Shown: positions 16,628 to 25,686 of the stretch, in pieces
Layout: every line of letters begins with the position of its first letter
Position numbering within the stretch: the first letter of the stretch is position 1
Assembly: GCF_011045035.1 (NCBI RefSeq)
Contig: NZ_JAALAA010000008.1
Location: forward strand, 184,761-248,760
DNA from: Nocardioides turkmenicus
Lineage (GTDB): Bacteria > Actinomycetota > Actinomycetes > Propionibacteriales > Nocardioidaceae
Reading direction: 5' to 3'
Length of the DNA stretch: 64,000 nucleotides
Program-made: the position numbers and the translations under genes
The notes under the pieces: model-generated
The model's database searches: none
What the model saw: the letters and a program-made list of their open reading frames with translations, nothing else
Told to the model about the DNA's origin: nothing

Positions 16628-17938
16628 GTGAAGAACGACGGACTCTCCGTGCCCCAGGGCGCGGCCCTCACCCTCGGTGCGGTGCTCGGCACCGGTGTCA
16701 TCTCCCTGCCCGCCCTGGCGGCGAGCGAGGCCGGACCGGCCTCGCTGGTGGCCTGGCTGGCGCTCATCGTGCTCTCGGTGCCGCTGGCGGCGACCTTCGC
16801 CGCGCTGGGGGCCCGGCACCCGGACGGCGGCGGGGTGGCGACGTACGCCCGGCTCGCGTTCAACGCGCACGTCTCCACCATGGTGGGTTGGGCCTTCTAC
16901 CTGACCATCGGCGTGGGGGCGCCGGTCGCGGCGGGGTTCGGCGGGGCGTACGTCGCCGACGCCTTCGGTGGCGGCCACGGCATGTCGCTGGCGGCGACGG
17001 CGGCGATCATCGTGCTGGTCACGGTCATGAACTGGTTCGGGATCAAGGTGTCCGGGGGCGTGCAGCTCGGCATCGCCGGGGCGATCGCGGTGCTGCTCGC
17101 CGTGGCGGTCCTGGTGGCGCTGCCGCACGCCGAGCTGGGGCGGCTGACGCCCTTCGCGCCGCACGGATGGGGCTCGGTCGGCACCGCCGCGGCGATGCTG
17201 GTGTGGGCGTTCGCGGGATGGGAGATCCTGTCCTCGCTCTCGGCCGAGTATCGCGACCCGGCGCGCGACATCCGGCGGGCGACGTTCCTGGCGCTCGGCG
17301 TCGTGACCGTGCTCTACCTCGGGATCGCGTTCGCGACCGTCGCCTCGCTCGACTCCACCTCCGGCGCCGCGCCGCTGGCGGACCTGCTCGTCCTGGGCTT
17401 CGGCGAGCCCGCGCGGCCGGTGACCGCCGTCGTCGCCGTGTTGCTGACCATCGGGGCGATCAACGCCTACTTCGCCGGAGGCTCCCGGCTGGGAGCGTCG
17501 TTGGCCCGTGAGGGCGCGCTGCCCCGGTTCCTGGCCGACCCCGCGACCGGCATCCCGCGCCGCTCCCTGCTCGCCATCGCTGCCGTGGCGCTCGGTTCCC
17601 TCACCGCCATCTGGGCGGCCGGCGCGTCGACCGACGCCCTCCTCCTGATGGCGTCGGGGACCTTCGCCCTGCTCTACGTGGTGGGGGCGGCGGCCGCGCT
17701 GCGGCTGCTCCCCCGTGGCACCGGGTCCTGGTGGGCGGCGATCTGCTCGATGGTCGCGGCACTGGTGCTGCTGGGCCTCACCGGCGCTCACCTGCTCGGT
17801 CCGGTGCTCGGCGGCGGCGCCGGGCTGGTGTGGTCGCTGGCCCGCTCCCGCCGAGCCACCTCACGCCCAGCCCGTGAGCTGGCCGAGGCGCTCGAGCCCG
17901 CGCGGGAGGCTGTCGGTCCGGACGGCTCCGTAGCCTAG
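16628..17938 (+). CDS. APC superfamily amino acid permease
   Basis: Integral membrane transporter of 436 residues with about twelve hydrophobic segments. The first, GAALTLGAVLGTGVISLPALAAS, holds the glycine-rich GxGxGI-like unwound helix of APC transporters. HPDGGGVATYARLAF and VWAFAGWEILSSLSAEYRDPARDI (TM6 and following loop) are also typical. It resembles the YjeH/CadB-like branch. The GTG start follows two GGATTGGCC boxes. The last 26 codons overlap the end of the MocR-type gene on the other strand, so the two genes converge with 78 bases of antisense overlap. Confidence 0.9.
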   Translation: MKNDGLSVPQGAALTLGAVLGTGVISLPALAASEAGPASLVAWLALIVLSVPLAATFAALGARHPDGGGVATYARLAFNAHVSTMVGWAFYLTIGVGAPVAAGFGGAYVADAFGGGHGMSLAATAAIIVLVTVMNWFGIKVSGGVQLGIAGAIAVLLAVAVLVALPHAELGRLTPFAPHGWGSVGTAAAMLVWAFAGWEILSSLSAEYRDPARDIRRATFLALGVVTVLYLGIAFATVASLDSTSGAAPLADLLVLGFGEPARPVTAVVAVLLTIGAINAYFAGGSRLGASLAREGALPRFLADPATGIPRRSLLAIAAVALGSLTAIWAAGASTDALLLMASGTFALLYVVGAAAALRLLPRGTGSWWAAICSMVAALVLLGLTGAHLLGPVLGGGAGLVWSLARSRRATSRPARELAEALEPAREAVGPDGSVA

Positions 17939-19270
17939 GAAGAGACCGTCGCGACCGGGCAGCAGACGGTGAGTGGCGATCGTGTCCAGCGCCAGCCCTT
18001 CCGTGGCGGCACGTTCGGACAGGTCGGCCGGGAGCTCCGCGTAGGCCGAGAGGTGCAGCCCGGCGGCCGACGGGAGCACCTCGACCGGCCAGGAGTCGAG
18101 GTGCTGGAGCAGGATCGAGCGGCGCTCGGCGTACGTCTTGGACGCCTTGCGGACGTGGCGGGCGAGCAGGCCCTCCTCCAGGAAGCGGGCCAGGGCGGCC
18201 TGTGGCTGGACCGGGCCGAAGCCGTCGCCGAGCTGCTTGGCGGCCAGGAGGCTGTCGACGAGGGAGCCCGGGGCGACCAGGTAGCCGGTGCGCAGGCTGG
18301 GCAGCAGCGACTTGGAGAAGGTGCCGACGTAGATCACCCGGCCCTGGTCGTCGAGGGCGTGCAGCGGCTCGAGGGGTCGCTCGGTGAACCGGAACTCGCT
18401 GTCGTAGTCGTCCTCGACGATGCCGACGTCGTGGGCCTCCGCGAAGGCGAGGAGCGCTCGACGGCGTGGGAGGGAGAGGCGTACGCCGAGCGGGAACTGG
18501 TGGCTCGGGGTCGTGTAGACGAGCCTGGTCTCCTCCGGAATGTGGTCGACCACCAGCCCTTCCTCGTCGACCGGGACCGGCACGACGCGGGCGCCGTGGG
18601 AGGCGAAGAGGTCGATCGCGGACGGGTAGCCCGGGTCCTCGACGGCGACGACGTCACCCGGCTCGAGGAGCACCCGGGCGACAAGGTCGAGCGCTTGCTG
18701 CGTGCCGCTGGTGACCACGATCTGCCCCGGGTCGGCCCGCACCCCGCGGTGGTAGGCGACCGTGTGCGCGAGCGCCTCGCGCAGCCTCGGCAGACCGGCC
18801 GGGGACGCGTACGTCCCGGGGCTGTGGCCGCGCAGCCGCGACTCGGCCGCGAGGATCCTCCGCCAGGTGTCGAACGGGAAGAGCTCGGCGTCGGGGACGC
18901 CCACCCGCAGGTCGTACGCCGGGACCGCCGCCTCCCCGCTCGTCGGCCGCGGCGCCCACCGCCAGCCCGGACGCGGGCTCAGCGCTCCCACGGTGCCGCC
19001 CTGGGGTCGCCGCGCGGCGGTCGTGACGTACGTCCCCGCGCCCACGCGCGACTCCAGGAACCCCTCGGCGACCAGGCGCTCGTAGACCGTCGCGACGGTG
19101 TTGCGTGAGATCCCCAGATCGGACGCCAGCGCGCGGCTCGCAGGCAGCCGGTCGCCCACCTTCAGCCGACCGTCGGCCAGGGCGTCGCGCAGCGCCCCGT
19201 AGAGCGACGCGGATCGTACGGCGCGGTCGGTCAGGTCAAGCGCGAGGTCCACAGCCGGATTGGACCACAT
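17861..19270 (-). CDS. MocR-type (GntR HTH plus aminotransferase domain) transcriptional regulator
   Basis: Regulator of 469 residues with a GntR winged helix-turn-helix at about 20-85 (SLYGALRDALADGRLKVGDRLPASR, then LGISRNTVATVYERLVAEGFL). A fold-type I aminotransferase domain follows. The PLP lysine is in YVGTFSKSLLPSLRTGYL and the cofactor Asp in VEDDYDSEFRF. Such proteins (PdxR, GabR, TauR) sense PLP or amino-compound adducts. Convergence with the amino acid permease and the shared GGATTGGMCC boxes suggest control of that transporter and of itself. ATG 19270 starts within one of those boxes, with no clear ribosome binding site, so a leaderless transcript is possible. Confidence 0.9.
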   Translation of the reverse strand: MWSNPAVDLALDLTDRAVRSASLYGALRDALADGRLKVGDRLPASRALASDLGISRNTVATVYERLVAEGFLESRVGAGTYVTTAARRPQGGTVGALSPRPGWRWAPRPTSGEAAVPAYDLRVGVPDAELFPFDTWRRILAAESRLRGHSPGTYASPAGLPRLREALAHTVAYHRGVRADPGQIVVTSGTQQALDLVARVLLEPGDVVAVEDPGYPSAIDLFASHGARVVPVPVDEEGLVVDHIPEETRLVYTTPSHQFPLGVRLSLPRRRALLAFAEAHDVGIVEDDYDSEFRFTERPLEPLHALDDQGRVIYVGTFSKSLLPSLRTGYLVAPGSLVDSLLAAKQLGDGFGPVQPQAALARFLEEGLLARHVRKASKTYAERRSILLQHLDSWPVEVLPSAAGLHLSAYAELPADLSERAATEGLALDTIATHRLLPGRDGLFLGYGAVRTDSLPRGLERLGQLTGWA

Positions 19271-19291
19271 CCCCGCCGGTGACGGGGGCTT

Positions 19292-19864
19292 TCAGGTCGG
19301 CAGCCCCAGACGCGCGATGATCTTCTCGGCCACTTCGGCTGCCGAGAGATCGGTGTTGTCGATGACGAAGTGCGGGTGGTCGAGCGGGAACGGCACCTCG
19401 GGACCCGTCGAGAGCACCCAGCGCTCGTTCGACGTGATGACGTCTCGGCGGGCCCATTCGGTGTCGCGTTTGGACGGCTTCGAGGCCAGCCTCTCGGGCG
19501 TGCCCTCGCGGGCGAGCCGGATCGCCACGTCGGCGTACAGCTCGACGAAGTCGATCCGCGCGCCCGCCTCGACCGCCGGCGCGATCATCCACTCGACCTC
19601 CTCGGTGTCCGCGGGGACGTCCAGCGCCCAGGCGAAGGTGAGGACCAGCCCCGGAAGGTCGTAGGCCACCGCCTCCTCGATCACCCGCCTGCGGAACTCC
19701 CTCTTCAGCGTGTCGAACGGCTCGGTCCCCCAGTCGAAGACCTCCAGCAGCGGCTCGATCGTGGCGTGGTTGTGCAGGAGGCGGTACGTCGTCCGGGACG
19801 CGATCTCCCGGCCGACGCTCATCTTGCCGACCGCCTGGGGGCCGAAGAGGACGATGAGGTGCAT
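19292..19864 (-). CDS. P-loop kinase-like ATPase (shikimate kinase fold)
   Basis: Protein of 190 residues with a P-loop GPQAVGKMSVG near the N-terminus (after MHLIVLF) and an R-E-G-T-P-E-R-L lid-like segment, followed by NERWVLSTGPEVP and a closing DLSAAEVAEKI helix. This architecture is seen in small-molecule kinases related to shikimate or gluconate kinase and in toxin-like AAA kinases. The substrate is unknown. It lies upstream of the MocR-type gene on the same strand, 21 bases apart, and is divergent from lhr with a 50-bp gap. Confidence 0.75.
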   Translation of the reverse strand: MHLIVLFGPQAVGKMSVGREIASRTTYRLLHNHATIEPLLEVFDWGTEPFDTLKREFRRRVIEEAVAYDLPGLVLTFAWALDVPADTEEVEWMIAPAVEAGARIDFVELYADVAIRLAREGTPERLASKPSKRDTEWARRDVITSNERWVLSTGPEVPFPLDHPHFVIDNTDLSAAEVAEKIIARLGLPT

Positions 19865-19914
19865 GAGGCCAGTGTGGCCGCTGAGTGTCGGTGGTCGCGA
19901 CTAGGTTTGTCCTC

Positions 19915-22900
19915 ATGAGCGACACGTCATCGGCGTTGGCGCGGTTCAGCGACCCGACACGTACCTGGTTCGCGGCTGCCTTCGCCGCGCCGACCGCGGC
20001 GCAGGCCGGTGCCTGGGAGGCGATCGGTGCGGGACGCAACGCGCTGGTGGTCGCGCCGACCGGGTCGGGCAAGACGCTCAGCGCGTTCCTGTGGTCGATC
20101 GACAAGCTGCTGAGCGAGCCGGTGCCGCCGAAGAAGGAGCGCTGCCGGGTCCTCTACATCTCCCCGCTCAAGGCCCTCGGCGTCGACGTCGAGCGCAACC
20201 TGCGCAGCCCGCTGGTCGGCATCCGGCAGACTGCCGAGCGGCTGGGCGTCGAGGCGCCCGAGGTGCGCGTCGGGGTGCGGTCGGGCGACACGACCGCCGC
20301 CGACCGGCGGCGCCTGACCACGACGCCTCCCGACATCCTGATCACGACGCCCGAGTCGCTGTTCCTGATGCTGACCAGCCAGGCACGCGAGACACTGCGC
20401 AGCGTCGAGACGGTGATCGTCGACGAGGTGCACGCGGTGGCAGCGACCAAGCGCGGCTCCCACCTGGCGCTGACCCTGGAGCGCCTCGACGCGCTGCTGG
20501 AGAGGCCGGCCCAGCGGATCGGGCTCTCCGCGACCGTGCGGCCCCTGGAGGAGGTGGCGCGCTACCTCGGCGGGTCGCAGCCGGTCGACATCGTCGCGCC
20601 TCCGGCGGAGAAGCGGTGGGACCTGAGCGTCGTCGTGCCGGTCGAGGACATGACCGCGCCGAGCCCCTACGGTGAGGAGGACGACGACGATCCGCAGCGG
20701 GCCTCCTCGATCTGGCCGCACGTCGAGGAGCACGTCGCCGACCTGGTCACCGCCCACCGCTCCACCATCGTCTTCGCCAACTCCCGCCGGATCGCGGAGC
20801 GGTTGACCGCCCGGCTCAACGAGATCGCCTCCGACCGGGTCTTCCAGACCGGGCCGCCGCCCGCGCAGGTGATGGCGCAGTCGGGGCAGTCCCACGGCGC
20901 CGCCCCGGTGATCGCCAAGGCCCACCACGGCAGCGTGTCCAAGGAGCAGCGGGCGCTGATCGAGGACGATCTCAAGTCCGGACGGCTGCCGGCGGTGGTC
21001 GCGACCTCCAGCCTCGAGCTCGGCATCGACATGGGCGCGGTCGACCTCGTCGTCCAGATCGAATCGCCGCCCAGCGTCGCCTCGGCTCTCCAGCGCGTCG
21101 GGCGGGCCGGCCACCAGGTCGGCGAGGTGTCCCGCGGGGTGCTCTTCCCGAAGCACCGCGGCGACCTCGCCCAGACCGCGGTCTCGGTGCAGCGGATGCG
21201 CGCCGGCCTGATCGAGTCGATGAGCCTGCCGGCCAACCCGCTCGACGTCCTCGCCCAGCAGATCGTGGCCGCCACGGCGCTGGACACCTGGGACGTCGAC
21301 GAGCTGTTCGCGCTGGTCCGGAGGACGGCGTCGTACGCAACCCTCCCCCGCTCCGCCTACGACGCGACCCTCGACCTGCTCGCCGGGCGCTACCCGAGCG
21401 AGGAGTTCGCCGAGCTGCGGCCGCGGATCGTGTGGGACCGCGTCGCCGGCACCGTGACCGGGCGTCCGGGGGCGCAGCGGCTGGCCGTCACCAGCGGTGG
21501 CACCATCCCCGACCGCGGTCTCTTCGGCGTCTACCTGGTGGGCGAGAGCACCGGCCGAAGGGTCGGCGAGCTCGACGAGGAGATGGTCTACGAGTCCCGG
21601 GTCGGCGACGTCTTCGCGCTCGGCGCGACGTCCTGGCGGATCGAGGACATCACCCACGACCGGGTGCTGGTGACCCCGGCTCCGGGGATCCCGGGCCGGC
21701 TGCCGTTCTGGAAGGGCGACTCGCTGGGTCGGCCCGCCGAGCTCGGCGAGGCGGTCGGCGCCTACGCCCGCGAGCTCGCCGCGATGCCCGCGAAGCAGGC
21801 CGAGGCGCGGGCGCAGGAGGACGGTCTCGATGCCTACGCCGCCGCCAACCTGGTCACCTACCTGCACGAGCAGACCGAGGCCACCAACGTCCTCCCCTCC
21901 GACAGCAACATCGTCGTCGAGCGGTTCCGCGACGAGCTCGGCGACTGGCGGCTGGTGGTCCACTCCCCCTACGGCCGCCCCGTCCATGCGCCGTGGGCGC
22001 TCGCGATCAACGCCCGGATCCGGGAGCGCTACGGCGTCGACGGGCAGGCGATCGACAGCGACGACGGCATCGTGATCCGGCTCCCCGACACCGATGCCGA
22101 GGCACCGACCGGCGAGATCATCGTCTTCGAGCCCGACGAGATCGAGGACCTGGTCACCACCGAGGTCGGTGGGTCGGCGCTCTTCGCCAGCCGGTTCCGC
22201 GAGTGCGCCGCGCGAGCGCTGCTGCTCCCCCGCCGCGACCCCGGCCGCCGCTCGCCGCTGTGGCAGCAGCGCCAACGCTCGGCCGCCCTGCTCGAGGTCG
22301 CCTCGCAATACCCGAGCTTCCCGATCATCCTCGAGGCCGTACGCGAGTGCCTCCGCGACGTCTACGACCTCCCCTCGCTCGTCGGTCTGCTGCAGCGCAT
22401 CGAGCGCCGCGAGATCTCGATCGTCGACGTCGCCACCCCGACCCCTTCGCCCTATGCCCAGTCGCTGCTGTTCGGCTACGTCGCCCAGTTCCTCTACGAG
22501 GGCGACTCGCCCCTCGCCGAGCGCCGCGCCGCCGCCCTCACCCTCGACCAGGGCCTCCTCGCCGAGCTCCTGGGCCGTGCCGAGCTCCGGGAGCTCCTCG
22601 ACCCGGAGGTCCTCGCCGAGGTCGAGTCCGAGCTCCAGCGACTCGCTCCGGGCCGTCGCGCCCGGGGCGCCGAGGGCATCACCGATCTCATCCGCACCAT
22701 CGGCCCGCTCACCCTCGACGAGATCGTCGCTCGGACCACTCCGGCCGAGCCCGCGAGCGAAGCGAGCGGTGTCGAGACCAACACAGTCGATTCGAGCGCC
22801 GACATGGACCGTGTTGGTCTCGACACGGATTCGTTCGTACCTCACGAATCCGGCTCGACCAGCGTGGGCAGTGAGGTGTCTGTCGTGCTCGCAGACCTCG

Positions 22901-24579
22901 CGACGGCTCGCCGGGTGGTCGAGGTGCGGGTCGCGGGAGAAGCCCGGTGGGCGGTGGTCGAGGATGTGGCCAGGCTCAGGGACGGACTGGGGGTGGCGGT
23001 CCCTCCGGGCGTACCGTCTGCGTTCACCGAGCCCGTCGAGGACCCGGTCGGCGACCTGGTCTCGCGCTACGCGCGGTCGCACGGGCCGTTCACGGCAGCG
23101 GATGTGGCAGCCAGGCTGGGGCTGGGCGAGGCGGTGGTCCGGCACACCCTGGCGCGGCTCTCGGCGCGCGGGCGGGTGCTCGACGGGGAGTTCCGGCCGG
23201 GTGGGAGCGGGCTGGAGTGGTGCGATGCCGACGTGCTCCGGATGCTGCGCCGGCGCTCGCTTGCCCGGCTGCGCAAGGAGGTCGAGCCCGTCGAGCCGGC
23301 CGCGCTGGGGAGATTCCTCCCGGCATGGCAGAAGACATCCGTACGCAAGGGCGCGCTGCGCGGGGTCGACGGGGTGCTGAGCGTCGTCGACCAGCTCGCC
23401 GGCTGCCCGGTCCCGGCGAGCGCGCTGGAGAGCCTGATCCTGCCGGCTCGGGTGGTCGACTACGAGCCGGCGTTCCTCGACGAGCTCACCGCCGGCGGCG
23501 AGGTGCTCTGGGCCGGCCACGGCACCCTGCCCGGCACCGACGGCTGGGTCTCGCTGCACCCGGCCGACACGGCCGAGCTGACCCTGCCGCCGCCGGCCGA
23601 GATGCCGCCGGGTCCGCTGGCCGAGCGGCTCCTCGAAGCCCTGGAGCCGGGCGGCGCCTGGTTCTTCCATCAGCTCGCCCGGACGGTGACGACCGACGAC
23701 GAGAAGACACCGAGCGACGCCGACCTGAGCGCGGCGCTGTGGGAGCTGGTCTGGTCGGGCCGGGTCAGCAACGACACGCTGCTGCCGCTGCGGGCGCTGA
23801 CCCGCTCCGGCACCCCCTCCCATCGCTCGCGGAGACCACCGCCCAGAGCCCGAGGCGGTCGCTACACCGGCGGCGCACGGATGCCGGCCCGGGCCAGTCT
23901 TCCCGAGACCGCCGGCCGCTGGACGATCCTGCCCGAGCCGGACCCCGACCCGACCAAGCGCGCCCACGCCGCCGCCGAGCGGCTGCTGGACCGCCACGGC
24001 GTGGTCACCCGCGGCGCGGTCCAGTCCGAGCGCACCCCCGGAGGCTTCGCCGCCGTCTACAAGGTCCTGAGCGCCTTCGAGGAGTCCGGACGGGCGCGGC
24101 GGGGCTACTTCGTCGAGGGCCTGGGTGCCGCCCAGTTCGGCACCGCGGGCTCGGTCGACCGGCTGCGTACGTTCTCCCGGGTCGAACCCTCCGACAAGCC
24201 CGTCGCCCTCGCGCTCGCCGCGACCGACCCCGCCAACCCCTACGGCGCCGCGCTCCCCTGGCCGGTCTCGGAGGAGGGCCATCGGCCCGGCCGCAAGGCG
24301 GGCGCGATCGTGGTGCTGGTCGACGGCGAGCTGGCGATGTACGTCGAGCGCGGCGGCCGCACGCTGCTGACGTGGTCCGAGGATCCCAACCTCCTCGAGC
24401 CCGCCGCCGAGGCCCTCGCCGACGCCGTCCGCCGCGGAGCGCTCGGGCGGCTGACGGTCGAGAAGGCCGACGGCGCCCCGCTGCTCGGGTCCGGCGAGAC
24501 GCCGTTGCGGCAGGCGCTGCAGTACGCCGGTTTCATCGCCACCCCGCGCGGCCTGCGCCTGACCTCGACGAGCAGGTGA
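19915..24579 (+). CDS. lhr: ATP-dependent DNA helicase Lhr (long form)
   Basis: Superfamily 2 DNA helicase of 1554 residues; actinobacterial Lhr translocates 3'-5' on single strands and unwinds RNA:DNA hybrids in repair. Motif I is APTGSGKT (47-54), motif II is DEVH (170-173), and motif VI lies in QRVGRAGHQVG. These are followed by the Lhr-specific winged-helix and beta-barrel domains and a large C-terminal domain. ATG 19915 was chosen (MSDTSSALARFSDPTRTWF); an in-frame GTG lies 10 codons upstream. Residues of about 940-985 (ASGVETNTVDSS to HESGSTSVG) are encoded by two REP-like palindromes inserted in frame between conserved segments. The next gene is nei2, four bases on, a known Lhr partner. 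Confidence 0.93.
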   Translation: MSDTSSALARFSDPTRTWFAAAFAAPTAAQAGAWEAIGAGRNALVVAPTGSGKTLSAFLWSIDKLLSEPVPPKKERCRVLYISPLKALGVDVERNLRSPLVGIRQTAERLGVEAPEVRVGVRSGDTTAADRRRLTTTPPDILITTPESLFLMLTSQARETLRSVETVIVDEVHAVAATKRGSHLALTLERLDALLERPAQRIGLSATVRPLEEVARYLGGSQPVDIVAPPAEKRWDLSVVVPVEDMTAPSPYGEEDDDDPQRASSIWPHVEEHVADLVTAHRSTIVFANSRRIAERLTARLNEIASDRVFQTGPPPAQVMAQSGQSHGAAPVIAKAHHGSVSKEQRALIEDDLKSGRLPAVVATSSLELGIDMGAVDLVVQIESPPSVASALQRVGRAGHQVGEVSRGVLFPKHRGDLAQTAVSVQRMRAGLIESMSLPANPLDVLAQQIVAATALDTWDVDELFALVRRTASYATLPRSAYDATLDLLAGRYPSEEFAELRPRIVWDRVAGTVTGRPGAQRLAVTSGGTIPDRGLFGVYLVGESTGRRVGELDEEMVYESRVGDVFALGATSWRIEDITHDRVLVTPAPGIPGRLPFWKGDSLGRPAELGEAVGAYARELAAMPAKQAEARAQEDGLDAYAAANLVTYLHEQTEATNVLPSDSNIVVERFRDELGDWRLVVHSPYGRPVHAPWALAINARIRERYGVDGQAIDSDDGIVIRLPDTDAEAPTGEIIVFEPDEIEDLVTTEVGGSALFASRFRECAARALLLPRRDPGRRSPLWQQRQRSAALLEVASQYPSFPIILEAVRECLRDVYDLPSLVGLLQRIERREISIVDVATPTPSPYAQSLLFGYVAQFLYEGDSPLAERRAAALTLDQGLLAELLGRAELRELLDPEVLAEVESELQRLAPGRRARGAEGITDLIRTIGPLTLDEIVARTTPAEPASEASGVETNTVDSSADMDRVGLDTDSFVPHESGSTSVGSEVSVVLADLATARRVVEVRVAGEARWAVVEDVARLRDGLGVAVPPGVPSAFTEPVEDPVGDLVSRYARSHGPFTAADVAARLGLGEAVVRHTLARLSARGRVLDGEFRPGGSGLEWCDADVLRMLRRRSLARLRKEVEPVEPAALGRFLPAWQKTSVRKGALRGVDGVLSVVDQLAGCPVPASALESLILPARVVDYEPAFLDELTAGGEVLWAGHGTLPGTDGWVSLHPADTAELTLPPPAEMPPGPLAERLLEALEPGGAWFFHQLARTVTTDDEKTPSDADLSAALWELVWSGRVSNDTLLPLRALTRSGTPSHRSRRPPPRARGGRYTGGARMPARASLPETAGRWTILPEPDPDPTKRAHAAAERLLDRHGVVTRGAVQSERTPGGFAAVYKVLSAFEESGRARRGYFVEGLGAAQFGTAGSVDRLRTFSRVEPSDKPVALALAATDPANPYGAALPWPVSEEGHRPGRKAGAIVVLVDGELAMYVERGGRTLLTWSEDPNLLEPAAEALADAVRRGALGRLTVEKADGAPLLGSGETPLRQALQYAGFIATPRGLRLTSTSR
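22769..22864. repeat. double REP-like insertion inside lhr
   Basis: GTGTCGAGACCAACAC (22769-22784) and its exact reverse complement GTGTTGGTCTCGACAC (22811-22826) face each other. The second copy continues with the inverted repeat GGATTCGT/ACGAATCC (22827-22834, 22844-22851) and ends CGGCTCGACCAGCG (22851-22864), as the intergenic REP at 9545-9595 does. GCGAGCGAAGCGAGCG lies just before the first copy. The inserted stretch keeps the lhr frame open. Confidence 0.75.
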
Positions 24580-24583
24580 GGAC

Positions 24584-25336
24584 ATGCCGGAAGGCGACGC
24601 CGTGCTCCGCACCGCCCGCTCCCTCGACCGGGGGCTGGCGGGGCAGTTGCTGACGCGTACGGACTTCCGGGTGCCGCAGCTGGCCACCGCCGATCTCTCC
24701 GGCGGCACGGTCCTCGGCACGGTGACCCGCGGCAAGCACCTGCTGACCCGGATCGACCATCGCACCGGCGCGTGGACGCTGCACACCCACCTGAAGATGG
24801 AGGGCTCCTGGCGAGTCCTCGAGGCGGGGCGCCGCTGGCCGAAACCAGGGTTCCAGGCGCGGGTGGTGCTCCGCACCGAGCGGACCGAGGCGGTCGGCTT
24901 CCTGCTCGGCATCGTCGAGCTCGTCCCGCGCGACCAGGAGGAACGGCTGGTCGCCCACCTCGGCCCGGACATCCTCGCCGACGACTGGGACCCCGGCACG
25001 GCCCTCGAACGCCTCCGCAGCCAGCCGGACCGCCTGCTCTTCGAGGCGCTGCGCGACCAGACCAACCTCGCCGGGATCGGCACGATCTACGCCGCCGAGA
25101 CCTGCTTCATCGCCGGGATCAGCCCGCTGCGTACGGTCGCGGACGCCGACGACAGGCTCCCCAGGATCCTCCAACGCGCCCGCGACCTGATGCAGGCCGA
25201 CTGGTCGCGCTCGCGCCAGATGTGGGTCTACGGCCGCCGGGCCTGCCGACGCTGCGGCGGCACCGTGACCGTCGCTCGGGTCGGCCCGCCCGGCAAGGAG
25301 CGCCCGGCCTACTACTGCGCGAACTGCCAGGCCTAG
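24584..25336 (+). CDS. nei2: Fpg/Nei family DNA glycosylase/AP lyase (Nei2-like)
   Basis: Base-excision repair enzyme of 250 residues that removes oxidised bases and cleaves the abasic strand. It starts MPEGD, giving the catalytic Pro2 and Glu3 after Met removal. It has an LxTHLKMEGSW segment matching the family's THLKMxG core, a helix-two-turn-helix NLAGIGTIYAAE and a C-terminal zinc finger (CRRCGG to YYCANCQA). Start ATG 24584 is four bases after lhr, so the two form an operon, as in mycobacteria where Lhr and Nei2 cooperate. The 3' end overlaps the small gene on the other strand by four bases. Confidence 0.92.
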   Translation: MPEGDAVLRTARSLDRGLAGQLLTRTDFRVPQLATADLSGGTVLGTVTRGKHLLTRIDHRTGAWTLHTHLKMEGSWRVLEAGRRWPKPGFQARVVLRTERTEAVGFLLGIVELVPRDQEERLVAHLGPDILADDWDPGTALERLRSQPDRLLFEALRDQTNLAGIGTIYAAETCFIAGISPLRTVADADDRLPRILQRARDLMQADWSRSRQMWVYGRRACRRCGGTVTVARVGPPGKERPAYYCANCQA

Positions 25337-25575
25337 CGTCCGCGCAGAAGCCGCATCCGGATCTGGGCGATCCGAACCCGGGTGTCCCGCATGTGGCGGG
25401 CGACGTGGGCGCGCTCACCGGGCGCGACCGAGGCGAACTCCTCACGAAGGATGTTCAGCGTCTCCTCCAGCCCGAAGAGCTCGGCCTCGAGCAGGTCGGG
25501 GGAATCCGAGCCGTCCCCGGATCGCGGTCCCGGGACCGTCAGGTCCGGAAGCTCGTTCTCGACTGCCATGCGCAT
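25333..25575 (-). CDS. small acidic hypothetical protein
   Basis: Eighty residues starting at ATG 25575 (GGGAGA seven bases upstream): MRMAVENELPDLTVPGPRS, then LLEAELFGLEETLNILREEFASV and a basic helical C-terminus HVARHMRDTRVRIAQIRMRLLRGR. The protein is mostly predicted helix with an acidic middle and basic end. No domain is recognised. It converges on nei2 with a four-base overlap and is separated by about 110 bases from clgR on the same strand. Confidence 0.6.
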   Translation of the reverse strand: MRMAVENELPDLTVPGPRSGDGSDSPDLLEAELFGLEETLNILREEFASVAPGERAHVARHMRDTRVRIAQIRMRLLRGR

Positions 25576-25686
25576 CGCACCATCTCCCCATGAATGCGCG
25601 GGCCCGTCGCGGGCCCACATCACCAAGGAGACGGCAGCGTTGCGCTTGAGACGCGGGTGAGGGAAAGTCCCCCAGATTGGGGACGA

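Noticed and set aside
15380..17791. An 803-codon open frame on the minus strand across the acyl-CoA synthetase, SDR and permease genes
   Set aside because: The sequence is biased (RRG, HRR, DRRP) without motifs, while the plus-strand genes show complete catalytic motifs.
19927..25083. A 1718-codon open frame on the minus strand opposite lhr and nei2
   Set aside because: It mirrors the codon structure of the real genes, has low-complexity Arg/Gly/Asp-rich sequence and no domain; typical of high-GC antisense frames.
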